Assembly (NCBI RefSeq): GCF_023715365.1
Contig: NZ_JAMBNZ010000007.1
Coordinates: 1-64,000 of the forward strand
Direction of reading: 5' to 3'
Length of the DNA stretch: 64,000 nucleotides
Source of the DNA: Georgenia satyanarayanai
GTDB lineage: Bacteria; Actinomycetota; Actinomycetes; Actinomycetales; Actinomycetaceae
Shown here: in pieces, positions 27,086 to 36,238 of the stretch
How positions within the stretch are numbered: position 1 is the first letter of the stretch
How the letters are laid out: every line of letters begins with the position of its first letter
The notes under the pieces: generated by a model
What the model was told of the DNA's origin: nothing
The model's input: the letters and a program-made list of their open reading frames with translations, nothing else
Databases searched by the model: none
Program-made: the position numbers and the translations under genes

Positions 27086-29011
27086 CTACTGTCGACATGT
27101 CAACGCGGAGGAGACGAACTTCTCACCGCCCGGCCCCGGAGTCATCCTCAGGACCGCGTCCTGAGTGAAGCCCGGGCCGGTGGTGATGTCGAACTGGGTC
27201 GTGACGGAGTCACCCGGACTAAGATCCACTCGTCGAGCCACGACCACTTGGTGGTCATGGATCTGCGGAGCTACCGAGATGTCGTCCGTGTCCGGATCAC
27301 GGGCTTCGGTGATGCGCCCGCCCGTTGGCGCGTACACGAGGACACTCGACCTCATGTCGCCCTCGTCCACCGCTCTACCTCCGCCCACGAGGGACGGCGG
27401 GAACTTGGACGCATCTTCGGGCGCCTCCGAGGCGAGCGTGACCGTGACGGTGAGGTCCTGGTTGCCGTTGGCGTGGCACTGGCGAGCCTCGACCTCCACC
27501 TCCATCCGCTGGTAGTAGGCGATCTTCGCCTCGCTCATGTCGTTGACGTAGACACCGACGACGGGAGCGCCCCGGCCGTCGTCCCCGTGGAGCTCACCGC
27601 TCAGCGTGGTGCCGCTGAGCAGCTCCTGCTCCTCGCCGTGCGCAGACCACACGAACATGCGTCCCTCGTCCGCAGCCTGCACCAGCCCGGCAACCGTGGC
27701 GGCCGGTGCGGCCTTACCATCCATGACGGCGGAGAAGATCCCCGCCGCGGCGACCTCGAAGAACTCATCCTGGGAATCAGGGTCCTCGATGTACCGGTAC
27801 ACCCCGTTGAGCATGATGTCGGCCGCGTTGTCTGCGCTCAGCTCGGCGTCACCGTCAAACATTTCTGACGGAACTCCCAGCGCGCGGAGCTCGTCGTCGT
27901 CCAGACCGATCGGTCCGGTGGCCTCGAGAAGCCCACCGAGAGCAACCGGGTCGAGGGAGAGCACGCCGTCCACCTCGCCGCCGACGCCCTCGCTCCACAT
28001 CGCCCGGACGATCTCGGCGCTGCGGGGGAAGTCGGGCGTCGAGGTCACGTTGCCCGGGAAACGCGCCAGCTCAGTACCGAAGAGGGCCACCTCTGTCTCC
28101 GTCAGGTCGACGGCACCGTCGGCGAAGTAGCCGACATCGCCCGCCGAGCGCTGCTCGACCAGCTCGACCTCGCCATCGTCGGCTCGGAGGAGAAGGAAGG
28201 CACCGGTGAGGCCACCGGTGGCCCTCGGCTCGGCGTTGTTCTGAACCATGAAGATGTACTCGCGCGGCTCGTCGGCGCCGAGCATCGGCGGGATGAGCTG
28301 GACCGCACGCGACGCCGTGGCAGTGAGGCCGGCGAGCTCGTCGACCTGGCCCTTGAGGTTGTCGACCTGCTCGCCCAGCAGATCGACCAGCCCACCGGTG
28401 TCCACGGTGTCGAGACGGTCCCTGCCCACCAGAACGGCGTCGTTGGCGGCGACCACTCGAGGCGCCACCTCGGCGAAGGGCGCGAGGTCGATCCGGCCGT
28501 CCTGCGGCGCGAGCCGCGCAGGGTCAACGATGTCCGTGGCGGCGACAAGATCCGGGAGCGCGTCCGCCGCGAGGTCGTCCACCACGACCGTGGCCGTGCG
28601 GACGGCCCCGACGTTCGTACCGAGCCACGGGAGCTTCGCCGCGACCGCCCAGTGCGGGCCGGAGACAGCGTCCCGGGCGGCACTCGTGTGCTCGCGCAGC
28701 TCGGCGACGGTGGTGCCCGCCGCGTCGGTCTGGCCGCCGAGCGCCTCCTCACGCAGCTCGGAGACCAGCGGCATCGCCGCCCGCATCTCTGTGTACGCAG
28801 CGCGCGCCTGGACGGCGAAGAGGACGAGGAGAGCGAGGATGCCGAGCAGCACGGTCACGATGACGAGCGCGACCACTGAGCGGTTGCGGCGCTTCGACTG
28901 ACGACGACGACGCGAGGTACCGCCGTCGTCGCCCGAACCGGTAGCGGGCCGGTCCTCGCGCGTGGCGGATGCGCCGTCGTCCTCGAGCCAGCTGGGGAAG
29001 TTGTCCGTCAC
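27086..29011 (-). CDS. DUF4012-domain membrane-anchored protein
   Basis: A 641-residue protein with an acidic N-terminal cytoplasmic tail, an Arg/Lys-rich stop-transfer patch and one transmembrane helix at about residues 46-68 (VVALVIVTVLLGILALLVLF). The large outside part matches DUF4012 as found beside actinobacterial exopolysaccharide genes: IFMVQNNAEPRATGGLTGAF near residue 255 is the family's hallmark. The C-terminal part is beta-rich. The start is GTG 29011 with a weak ribosome binding site. The function of DUF4012 proteins is not settled; the location supports a role in surface polysaccharide handling. Confidence 0.87.
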   Translation of the reverse strand: MTDNFPSWLEDDGASATREDRPATGSGDDGGTSRRRRQSKRRNRSVVALVIVTVLLGILALLVLFAVQARAAYTEMRAAMPLVSELREEALGGQTDAAGTTVAELREHTSAARDAVSGPHWAVAAKLPWLGTNVGAVRTATVVVDDLAADALPDLVAATDIVDPARLAPQDGRIDLAPFAEVAPRVVAANDAVLVGRDRLDTVDTGGLVDLLGEQVDNLKGQVDELAGLTATASRAVQLIPPMLGADEPREYIFMVQNNAEPRATGGLTGAFLLLRADDGEVELVEQRSAGDVGYFADGAVDLTETEVALFGTELARFPGNVTSTPDFPRSAEIVRAMWSEGVGGEVDGVLSLDPVALGGLLEATGPIGLDDDELRALGVPSEMFDGDAELSADNAADIMLNGVYRYIEDPDSQDEFFEVAAAGIFSAVMDGKAAPAATVAGLVQAADEGRMFVWSAHGEEQELLSGTTLSGELHGDDGRGAPVVGVYVNDMSEAKIAYYQRMEVEVEARQCHANGNQDLTVTVTLASEAPEDASKFPPSLVGGGRAVDEGDMRSSVLVYAPTGGRITEARDPDTDDISVAPQIHDHQVVVARRVDLSPGDSVTTQFDITTGPGFTQDAVLRMTPGPGGEKFVSSALTCRQ

Positions 29012-29050
29012 AGGGGCATTTCATCATGTGTCGGGACGCACGGGGAGAGT

Positions 29051-29079
29051 CGGTCCGGACGATGTCACCGTCCGGACCG
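29051..29079. terminator. Intrinsic terminator hairpin after the kelch gene
   Basis: A 10-bp perfect stem (CGGTCCGGAC with GTCCGGACCG) and a 9-base loop, 11 bases after the stop codon at 29090 on the minus strand. Confidence 0.75.
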
Positions 29080-29089
29080 CCTCCCGCGC

Positions 29090-32000
29090 TCACCGCGGGT
29101 TGTACGTCTCGACCACCGTCGAGTGCGAGAACCCTGCCGTGGTGCCGCCGCCGGCGACGACGATCCGGTTCCCCATGAGCAGCGGGAAGATCCCGTGCCG
29201 CGCCGTCGGCATCGGCGTCCCCAGCCGCCACTTGTTGGTCGCGGGGTTGTAGATGTCCACCCGGTTGTAGACCCGCTGAGCGGTGGCGCCCGCACCGTTC
29301 TGAGTCTCGCCGCCGATCACGTACATCTCCCCGTCATACCAGACGGCCTTGCCCATCCCCCCACGTGCCTGCGGGAGCGGGGCGAGCCCCGATCCGGCCG
29401 TGGCGCTCGAGCGCCACGTGTTGCTCGCGGGGTCGTAGACCTGGAGGTTGTCGAAGCCGTTGGCGACGACGTTCGCGTCGCCGCTGCCCGGACCACGACC
29501 GCCGGCGACGTAGAGCTTGGAGCCGTCAGTGGTCGCCGCCGCGTGGTTACGGCCCTGCGGCATGGGCGCGATCTCGGTCCACGAGTTCGTCGCGGGGTTG
29601 TAGACGGCGCTGCGCGTCGTCGTCGAGGAACCGATGATCCCGCCGGCGGCGTAGATCTTGCCGCCGATGACCGCCGTCGAGCTCGAGCCCGCCGCGAACG
29701 GCATGTCCGCCCCGAGCGACCACACGTTCGTCGCCGGGTCGTAGATCTGCACCTTCCCGGCGGAGCTCCCGCCCAGCCCACCGATGAGGAAGAGCTTGCC
29801 ACCGACCACCTCGGCCGCGTGGTGGTGCCCCTGGAAGGGCCGGACGGCGAGGTTGGACCGCCAGGTGCCGGTCGACAGGTCGAGCGCCGTCGTCGCCTTG
29901 TTGCTCTCACCGATCATGTACATGGTCTTGCCGATGATCCCGCCGGCGACCTCGCCGATCGACACGGGCAGCGACGGACCGCTCTCCCACCGGTCGGCGA
30001 AGCGGCCCGTCCAGTTCGTCACCGCGTGGCTGCCCGTGGTGATGTGCAGGACGTCCCCCACCATGGCGGCCACCGGCGTCTTCCGGCCGGCGGGGAGCTG
30101 GGGCAGGTTCGTCCACACGTTCTCCTTCGGGTGGTACGCCGTGACGTAGCGGCTGGCCTGGTTGCCCGGGTTCGTCCCGCCCAGCACGACGATGGAGCCG
30201 TTGCGGACGACGACGGCGGTGTGGCTGCGTGCCACCGGCAGGCTGGCCACCTTCGTCCACGCGTTCGTCGCCGGGTCATACCGGTGGACGTCGGACTGGA
30301 GGCCGGTGTTCTCGTTCTCGTTGTGCTGGCCACCGATGGCGTAGACCTTGCCGCCGAGCGTCGCGCCGACGAGGTGGTTGCGCGGGTTGGGCAGCGGCGC
30401 TCGAGGCTGCCACGTCGTGCCGCCGTCGAGGTTGAGGACCCAGTGCTCCGCCTCGTCGGGATCGGCGGTGGAGCCGGCCACGCGGCTGGTGCCGCCGAAG
30501 AAGTGGAGGTTGCGACCCACGATGGTCGCCCCGCCCGCACCGCGCGCCTCGGGGAGCTGCGGTCCGGCGGACCACGTCAACGTCTCCGTGTTGAACTTCC
30601 ACACGTTGCGGGTCGACCCGCCGGGATGGTTGCCGTCATACCCGCCGATGAGCCAGATCGTCTTGCCGTCGGCGATGGCCGGCGAGTGCGTCAGCTGCTG
30701 CGGCATGTCGGGCAGGCGGGACCACGTGTTGGTTACGGTGTCGTAGACGTCGCTGCGAGGCGTCGTCTTGGTCCCGGTCTGGAAGCCGCCGAACGCGTAG
30801 ACCTTCGTGCCGACGGCGGTGCCCTGAGCCTCGGAGCGGCCGATCGGAGAGTCGGCCTTGCTGTCCCAGGAGAAGAGCGAGGGGTCCTGCGAGGACGGCG
30901 GCGGCTCCTCCTCGTCCGGTGGCGGAGTACTGCCGTCCGGGAAGACGACCTCGATCGCGGACACCTTCGGCTGGTTCACCGAGGCCGTAAAGGCGATGTC
31001 GAGGGTGCCGTCGGTGACGGTCCGGGTGAAGGTCCGCACGGCGGCAGTCTTCGCCCCGACGGCCGCGTGGATGTCGAAGTCGTCGACCTCGACCGCGCTG
31101 CCCTCGATGTTGGCGTCGAAGACGCGCTTGCCGTTGGCGGTGAAGTAGATCTCGGCGAAGTGCAGCCGCACGGTGTAGGCGCCCGCCTTGGGGGCAGGGA
31201 TCGCGTAGGAGAAGCCGGCGAGGTCCTGGGTGGCGCTCCGCTCGGTGCGGTACAGGACGTCGTCGGTGGTCCCGCCGATCGCCGTGGTGGATGACGTCGA
31301 CCACGACTTCCCGCCGGAGAAGTGGGAGTCGGCCGCCCAGGTGACGCCGCCCGTCGTGACGGCTGGACCGCCGGCGTTGATGCGCAGCGTCTGGCCAGTG
31401 GGGAGCGGGTCGGGGTCGGGATCCGGGTCGGGGTCCGGGGCCGGGTCCGGGTCCGGGTCTGCGGTGGGCGGGACGAACTCGATGGCGGAGATCTTGGGCT
31501 GGTTGACCGACGCCGAGAAGGCGAGGTCGAGAGTCCCGTCGGTGACCGTCGTCGTGAAGGTCTTCACGTCCGCGGCCATCGCGCCGACGGAGGCGTAGAC
31601 GTCGTAGTTGTCCAGCTCCACCGGGCCGCCCTCGGCGTTGACGTCGAAGACGCGCTTCCCGGCCCCGGCCGCGCCACCACCGGTCGCCCCGAAGTAGATC
31701 TCTGCGAAGTGCAGGCGGACCGTGTACGTGCCGTCTGTGGGGGCGGGCAGGGCGTAGGAGAAGCCACCTAGGTCCTTCGTGGCGCTCCGCTCGGTGCGGT
31801 AGAGGACGTCGTCGGTCGTCCCGCTGATCGCCGTGACCTTGGCGTTCGTGTATGACTTGCCGCCCGTGAAGTAGGTGTCGGCGAGCCACGTGACGCCGCC
31901 GGTCGTCACTGACGGTCCCCCGGCGTTGATCCGCAGGGTAGTGGCGCTCTGCGCCGGCGGCGGCTGCTCGACCGGGGCGGACCCGACCGTGAAGTTCGCC

Positions 32001-32455
32001 TCGAGGACCTCGACGTGCCCGTCCGAGGTGGTGATGCGGGCGCTGATCGCGTGGGGGCCGTCCGCCACCGTGCCGGTGTTGAACGGGTTGGCCGCCGTGG
32101 CCGAACCGCCGGCGAAGTCGAAGGGACCCTCACGTTCCGTCTGCCGAGGAGCTCCGGCCATGGCGGGGTTGTCCAGCCAGAACTCGACCTTGGTGATGGC
32201 CGGGTCGGAGGGAAGGTAGATGTACGCGTTGCCGTCGATGGCCGCTCCGCTCAGGTTGACCGAGCCTGCACGGTTGGCGTTCGCGCTCACCCACAGGTCG
32301 AGGTCCGCCGCGTGCCCGAGGGCGGGAAGCTGGGGCAGCAGCGAGAGTGCCATGAGCATGGCGAGCCCGATCCACCGTGAGCGGCGTTGCCGACCCTTCG
32401 GGGGATGGTCCCCTCCTTGCGGACGGGGTGCGCGTCCTCGTATCCGTGCAGACAT
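29090..32455 (-). CDS. Secreted protein with two malectin domains and kelch repeats
   Basis: A 1121-residue exported protein. ATG 32455 is chosen because GGAGG lies five bases upstream; the longest frame begins at GTG 32479. The signal peptide is at about residues 25-50 (GLAMLMALSLLPQLPALGHA). A short Ig-like region is followed by two malectin modules at about 170-330 and 355-510. Each starts TLRINAGGP, has DVLYRTERSA and YTVRLHFAEIYF, and ends NQPK-SAIE. They are joined by a (DP)n linker. From about 535 to the end are about eleven kelch blades, recognised by IGG/AGG with DPATN-W (for example QIYDPATNVWSLG), giving one or two beta-propellers. It probably binds surface glycans. No enzyme motif is seen. 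Confidence 0.9.
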   Translation of the reverse strand: MSARIRGRAPRPQGGDHPPKGRQRRSRWIGLAMLMALSLLPQLPALGHAADLDLWVSANANRAGSVNLSGAAIDGNAYIYLPSDPAITKVEFWLDNPAMAGAPRQTEREGPFDFAGGSATAANPFNTGTVADGPHAISARITTSDGHVEVLEANFTVGSAPVEQPPPAQSATTLRINAGGPSVTTGGVTWLADTYFTGGKSYTNAKVTAISGTTDDVLYRTERSATKDLGGFSYALPAPTDGTYTVRLHFAEIYFGATGGGAAGAGKRVFDVNAEGGPVELDNYDVYASVGAMAADVKTFTTTVTDGTLDLAFSASVNQPKISAIEFVPPTADPDPDPAPDPDPDPDPDPLPTGQTLRINAGGPAVTTGGVTWAADSHFSGGKSWSTSSTTAIGGTTDDVLYRTERSATQDLAGFSYAIPAPKAGAYTVRLHFAEIYFTANGKRVFDANIEGSAVEVDDFDIHAAVGAKTAAVRTFTRTVTDGTLDIAFTASVNQPKVSAIEVVFPDGSTPPPDEEEPPPSSQDPSLFSWDSKADSPIGRSEAQGTAVGTKVYAFGGFQTGTKTTPRSDVYDTVTNTWSRLPDMPQQLTHSPAIADGKTIWLIGGYDGNHPGGSTRNVWKFNTETLTWSAGPQLPEARGAGGATIVGRNLHFFGGTSRVAGSTADPDEAEHWVLNLDGGTTWQPRAPLPNPRNHLVGATLGGKVYAIGGQHNENENTGLQSDVHRYDPATNAWTKVASLPVARSHTAVVVRNGSIVVLGGTNPGNQASRYVTAYHPKENVWTNLPQLPAGRKTPVAAMVGDVLHITTGSHAVTNWTGRFADRWESGPSLPVSIGEVAGGIIGKTMYMIGESNKATTALDLSTGTWRSNLAVRPFQGHHHAAEVVGGKLFLIGGLGGSSAGKVQIYDPATNVWSLGADMPFAAGSSSTAVIGGKIYAAGGIIGSSTTTRSAVYNPATNSWTEIAPMPQGRNHAAATTDGSKLYVAGGRGPGSGDANVVANGFDNLQVYDPASNTWRSSATAGSGLAPLPQARGGMGKAVWYDGEMYVIGGETQNGAGATAQRVYNRVDIYNPATNKWRLGTPMPTARHGIFPLLMGNRIVVAGGGTTAGFSHSTVVETYNPR

Positions 32456-32760
32456 CGAAGCCTCCATTGCCGTCGTCACGTCCGCCCGAACTGACTGGAG
32501 GCTACGGGCACAACGGGCGCGTCGGTGGCCGATTGGCGGGTGATCTCCGAATCACCCGGGGGTGGCCGCTGAGCCAGCCGACCTCCATGTCACGGCCCCG
32601 ACTCGCGGCATCGTCGCTCGCGGGCCGTCTCACTCCCACTCACCCCGGAGTGAGAAGTGCAACCTCCAACTATCGACCCCCTGTCCCCCTCCGAAAGTAG
32701 GAGCACTTTGCGCAGCTGCGACTAGCGTCCAGATCTCAGACGCGGCAGATGGAGGCAACA

Positions 32761-33369
32761 ATGACTGGTGACGGTTCGGGACAGCACTTCACGGTGCTCG
32801 TCGTGTGCATCGGCAATGTGTGCCGCTCGCCCGCCGTCGAGCACCTGCTCCGCTCGGCGCTCAACGGCGACGGCACGGTCGCCGTCCACAGCGCCGGCAC
32901 CCGAGCCCAGGTGGACCGACCGATCCAGCCGCCGATGGAGCGGCTGCTCGAACGGCACGGGCACACCGTCGACGGGTTCGCAGCCCGCGCGGTGACCGCG
33001 ACGATGCTCGCGCACGCGGACCTGGTCCTCGCCGCCACTCGGGAGCTGCGTGGTGATGTCGCCGACATTCTTCCCTCCGTGGTGCGGCGCTTGTTCACCG
33101 TCCGGGAGTTCGCCCGGCTGGCGTCATCGGTGAAGGGATCGGACCTCGAGGCCGCTGCCGGACCGGACGCTCACCTCGCCGCCCGCCTCGACGCTCTCAT
33201 CCCCCTCGCCGCGGCGCGGCGTGCCGAGGTGCCGGTCGAGCTCGACGACATCGTCGACCCGTTCCTGCAGAGCGACGAGGTGTACCAGCGCTCCTACCAG
33301 CAGGCGGCGCAGGCCGTCCGGCAGATCAGCATGGTCACCTCTCCAGACCGTGGGCACGTGCTGGTGTAG
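32761..33369 (+). CDS. Low-molecular-weight protein tyrosine phosphatase
   Basis: A 202-residue phosphatase starting at ATG 32761 with GGAGG five bases upstream. The P-loop VCIGNVCRSP (CX5R-S) lies at residues 16-25 and contains the catalytic Cys and Arg. The general acid is in DDIVDPFLQSDEVYQ near 160, with Phe in place of the usual Tyr of DPY. It should remove phosphate from tyrosine, most plausibly from a BY-kinase such as that at 23854, or from other tyrosine-phosphorylated proteins. It is about half identical by eye to the protein at 34070. The two flank a broken gene. Confidence 0.88.
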   Translation: MTGDGSGQHFTVLVVCIGNVCRSPAVEHLLRSALNGDGTVAVHSAGTRAQVDRPIQPPMERLLERHGHTVDGFAARAVTATMLAHADLVLAATRELRGDVADILPSVVRRLFTVREFARLASSVKGSDLEAAAGPDAHLAARLDALIPLAAARRAEVPVELDDIVDPFLQSDEVYQRSYQQAAQAVRQISMVTSPDRGHVLV

Positions 33370-33439
33370 GGACTCGTCGTCGTCGTCGTTGCTCACTTCG
33401 CGACGTCGAGCACCTGTCACGGCTGACGCCTCGCCGCGG

Positions 33440-33925
33440 CTACCCCGTCAGCGAGCGGAAGGCGCGCGTCTGCCACGCGGCGTAGGACTCGTCCGCCTCG
33501 AGCAGCGCCCGGTGACCCACGCGCGCCAGCGGCCTGACGTGGGCGATGAGCGGCTCGCAGTCCGCTCCGCGCCCGCGCACCTGTCCCCTGACGAGCCACG
33601 GCTCGATGCTGCTGTGCGCGAGGTGGGAGTGGCGGGTGAGCTGGCGGGCGATCCACGTGCGCGAGCCGGCGCCCCCACCACTGCTCGGGGCACAGCGGCC
33701 ACGCGGGCACCCCGGGCAGCAGGTAGCCACTCTCCCGCTCACGGCGGGCGCTCGTGTCCGAGTCGTCCGGGCTCTGGCTGAACCGGAAGTAGACGTCGTC
33801 GTGCGTCGTACAGACGCCGACGACGTCGCTGAGCTGAGCGTGTCGAGAACAGGTAGCTCGTGGCCGCCCGGCAGAACCTCGGCGAAGTCGGTGTCGCCGC
33901 CCGACGGGTTGAACAGAGTCATCAC
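33440..33925 (-). pseudogene. Frameshifted DUF6098-like gene
   Basis: The first frame encodes MMTLFNPSGGDTDFAEVLPG and ELPVLDTL, then the sense continues in another frame as QLSDVVGVCTTHDDVYFRFS and LLPGVPAWPLCPEQWWGRR. It then returns to the first frame as TWIARQLTRHSHLA, EPWLVRGQVRGRG and SYAAWQTRAFRSLTG before TAG. Two compensating frame changes, near 33835 and 33680, therefore interrupt one ancestral protein of about 160 residues. The pattern WW-R-AR-L-RH and RG-E-GRGPD-EPL recalls DUF6098 proteins. A sequencing error is an alternative to a true pseudogene. Confidence 0.6.
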
Positions 33926-34069
33926 TGCACCCTTGCACCGTTGCTCCGGCTCGCCGGAGATGTGGCAGCCGGTACGGACAATTCTGCTCCTGCCCGGATG
34001 GACGCGCCATCGAGCACAGGGATGATGTCGGTAGGCTCGGTCCTACTGGCGAGCGGGAAAGGGATGACC

Positions 34070-34672
34070 ATGGCGGCATACCGATCGGGTGAGGACTTCA
34101 CTCTTCTCATCGTCTGCACGGGCAACATCTGCCGCTCCCCCGCCATCGAACGACTCTTCCGTTCCGCCTTCGCGCCGGGGAGCGGGATCTCGGTGCATAG
34201 CGCGGGGACCGGGGCGCTTGTGGACGAGCCGATCCAGCCGCCGATGGTGGCGCTCCTCGAGCAGGCCGGCGTCTCCGCGGACGGCTTCGCCGCGCGCCGC
34301 ATCACCGAGCCGATGGTCGCCGGGGCGGACCTCGTGCTCACCGCGACGCGCAAGCACCGCGCCGACGTCGTCGACCAGGTGCCGGCCGCGGTGCGGCGGG
34401 CCTTCACGCTGCGTGAGTTCGCACGGCTGGCGGCGGCCGTGGACACTGCCGAGCTGGACGACGCCGCCGGGCCGGGTGCCCGGCCGGCCGAGCGCCTGGC
34501 GGCGCTGGTGCCGCTCGCCGCGCGTGAGCGGACGCAGGTGCCGGCCGAGCTGGACGACGTCGTCGACCCGTACCGCCGCTCGGACGAGGTGTACGAGGAG
34601 TCCTTCGACCAGCTGATCGAGGCCGTGCGGGTGATCGCGAGGGTGGTGCTGGGGGCCGGGGCGACCGCCTGA
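34070..34672 (+). CDS. Low-molecular-weight protein tyrosine phosphatase
   Basis: A 200-residue paralogue of the phosphatase at 32761. The P-loop VCTGNICRSP is canonical and the acid loop is DDVVDPYRRSDEVYEES with the usual DPY. ATG 34070 is preferred because AAGGGA sits six bases upstream; ATG 34064 and longer frames are possible. Conserved stretches shared with its neighbour include IQPPM, DGFAAR, RRAFTLREFARLA and ELDDVVDP. It probably acts on tyrosine-phosphorylated capsule proteins. Having two divergent copies suggests either a recent local duplication or division of substrates. Confidence 0.9.
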   Translation: MAAYRSGEDFTLLIVCTGNICRSPAIERLFRSAFAPGSGISVHSAGTGALVDEPIQPPMVALLEQAGVSADGFAARRITEPMVAGADLVLTATRKHRADVVDQVPAAVRRAFTLREFARLAAAVDTAELDDAAGPGARPAERLAALVPLAARERTQVPAELDDVVDPYRRSDEVYEESFDQLIEAVRVIARVVLGAGATA

Positions 34673-35164
34673 CGGTGACGCCGGGCTCAGCCTCCCCGCG
34701 GGCCGGTGGACGTCAGTTCCACCTGCATAGTGTGAGAGCAGTCCAGGGTGAAACGCCACGGCGACGCTGCACCACGCCTCTGTGCGGCGACTGACTGCAC
34801 GGGCTCGTTCGACATGCGACCAGATCAGAACTGGCGCCAGCAGTCACGAGTTCCTATGACCCTGTCATGGTCCGGGGTGCGGCACCGGCGCCGTTCCGCA
34901 TCACGCAGATGTGAAACTTCCGCGTGCCTGCCTGAGCGATGCCAGCCCTCGGCAGGGCGTGCTCTCGCGAGGACCCAACCTTTCGGTGATTGACCGCCTT
35001 TCGTCGACGTTGCATAATCTGCAGTGTTGCCACAAAATCTTGCAGTCGCTTGCGTCATTGTGTCGCACTCTGGTCGCCATCCCTGCGACGCAGCGAGCCA
35101 GCGTTCACCGGATGCCGCCGCCGCAACAAGTCAGAAGACGCACCGCTCAAGCATGGAGGACGAC
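34673..35164. other. Intergenic region upstream of the LacI gene
   Basis: About 490 bases without a supportable gene. The last 160 bases hold TGCA-rich repeats that are candidate operators. The rest shows nothing recognisable. Confidence 0.4.
35010..35024. promoter_or_regulatory. Candidate LacI-family operator upstream of its own gene
   Basis: TTGCATAATCTGCAG has the form TGCA-N5-TGCA, matching TTGCAACGCTTGCAG at 39631-39645 in the nagA promoter region. The shared spacing suggests one regulator for both. This is inference from pattern only. Confidence 0.4.
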
Positions 35165-36172
35165 GTGAACGTGACCCTGGCGGATGTCGCTCGTGCCGCG
35201 GGAATATCGCCGTCAACGGTGTCTCGAGCCCTTTCTGCCCCCGGCATGGTGAACGTCGAGACTGCAAAACGTGTGCGCCGCATTGCGCGCGAGATGGGCT
35301 ACGTCTCTTCCCACGTTCCTCGGCAACCCGCAGGGCCTCGGACAGAGGCGATCGGCCTCATCGTGCCCGACATCGCCAACCCCTTCTTCCCACCCATCAT
35401 CAAAGCCGTCCAGGCGCGTGCCGGGGCGCTGGGCCGCACAGTCGCCGTCGCCGACGTCGACGAGTACGCAGCTGATGAGATCCGTCGCGCCGAGTTCCTA
35501 GCGAGCAGGGTGGACGGCCTCATCATCGCGTCCGCGCGCAGCGCCGACGAGCAGCTGGAGGAACTCAACGACAAGCTGCCCCTCGTGCTCGTGAACCGCC
35601 AGCACCCGAACATCTCGAACGTCACTATCGAGAATGCTGCCGGCATTCACGAGGCCGTCGAGCACCTCGCCGCGTTGGGTCACCGAACGATCAGCTACCT
35701 CAACGGCCCGAAGCGATCGTGGTCCAACACCCAGCGCCAGACGGCCGTCCGCGAAGCATGCGCGCAGAATGACGTCGAGCTCATCGAGTTCGGCCCATTC
35801 GAGCCGCAGATCCAGGCCGGCGCACACGCAGCTGACCTTCTTAACGCCTCCCCTGCTACCGCCGTTATCGCCTACGACGACCTCATCGCGCTCGGCGTCA
35901 TGGCTCGCCTCACAGAGCGCGGGGTCAGGGTTGGCCCGGAGATGAGCGTGGTCGGCATCGATGACAGCCCGATGTCCGGCATGGCGTACCCCACTCTCAC
36001 GACCGTGCACGTCCCAGGTGCCCACGCCGGCGTGCAGGCGGTCGATATGCTGCTCGACCTCATCGACGCCCATGTCGAGGGCGAGCCTTCCTCCCCGCTC
36101 CAGCGGTCCACACAGATCGAGACGCGGCTGCTCGTGCGCAGCTCTACCGCTCCAGCGCCGTCCCGGGCATGA
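35165..36172 (+). CDS. LacI-family transcriptional regulator
   Basis: A 335-residue repressor-type protein. GTG 35165 is chosen because GGAGG is five bases upstream and the protein then begins VNVTLADVARAAGISPSTVS, the normal LacI helix-turn-helix start. The hinge-helix region is VRRIAREMGYVSS. The periplasmic-binding-like sensor domain starts at EAIGLIVPDIANPFF and includes VDGLIIASAR, AVIAYDDLIALGVM and VVGIDDSPMSGMAYPTLTTV. It probably controls the adjacent ABC transporter and the nagA operon in response to a sugar or sugar phosphate. Confidence 0.93.
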   Translation: MNVTLADVARAAGISPSTVSRALSAPGMVNVETAKRVRRIAREMGYVSSHVPRQPAGPRTEAIGLIVPDIANPFFPPIIKAVQARAGALGRTVAVADVDEYAADEIRRAEFLASRVDGLIIASARSADEQLEELNDKLPLVLVNRQHPNISNVTIENAAGIHEAVEHLAALGHRTISYLNGPKRSWSNTQRQTAVREACAQNDVELIEFGPFEPQIQAGAHAADLLNASPATAVIAYDDLIALGVMARLTERGVRVGPEMSVVGIDDSPMSGMAYPTLTTVHVPGAHAGVQAVDMLLDLIDAHVEGEPSSPLQRSTQIETRLLVRSSTAPAPSRA

Positions 36173-36185
36173 CGCCACACGTCGA

Positions 36186-36222
36186 AGCGGGCTCCGGTCC
36201 CGTCCGGGGACCGGAGCCCGCT
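36186..36222. terminator. Bidirectional intrinsic terminator
   Basis: A 15-bp perfect stem (AGCGGGCTCCGGTCC with 36208-36222) and a 7-base loop. It lies between the convergent LacI and sugar-binding-protein genes. Confidence 0.85.
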
Positions 36223-36238
36223 GAGGCGGGTGGACGTC

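Noticed and set aside
29123-31294. 723-residue plus-strand open frame
   Set aside because: It is antisense to the malectin-kelch gene, with the Arg/Gly/Val bias of a shadow frame and no motif.
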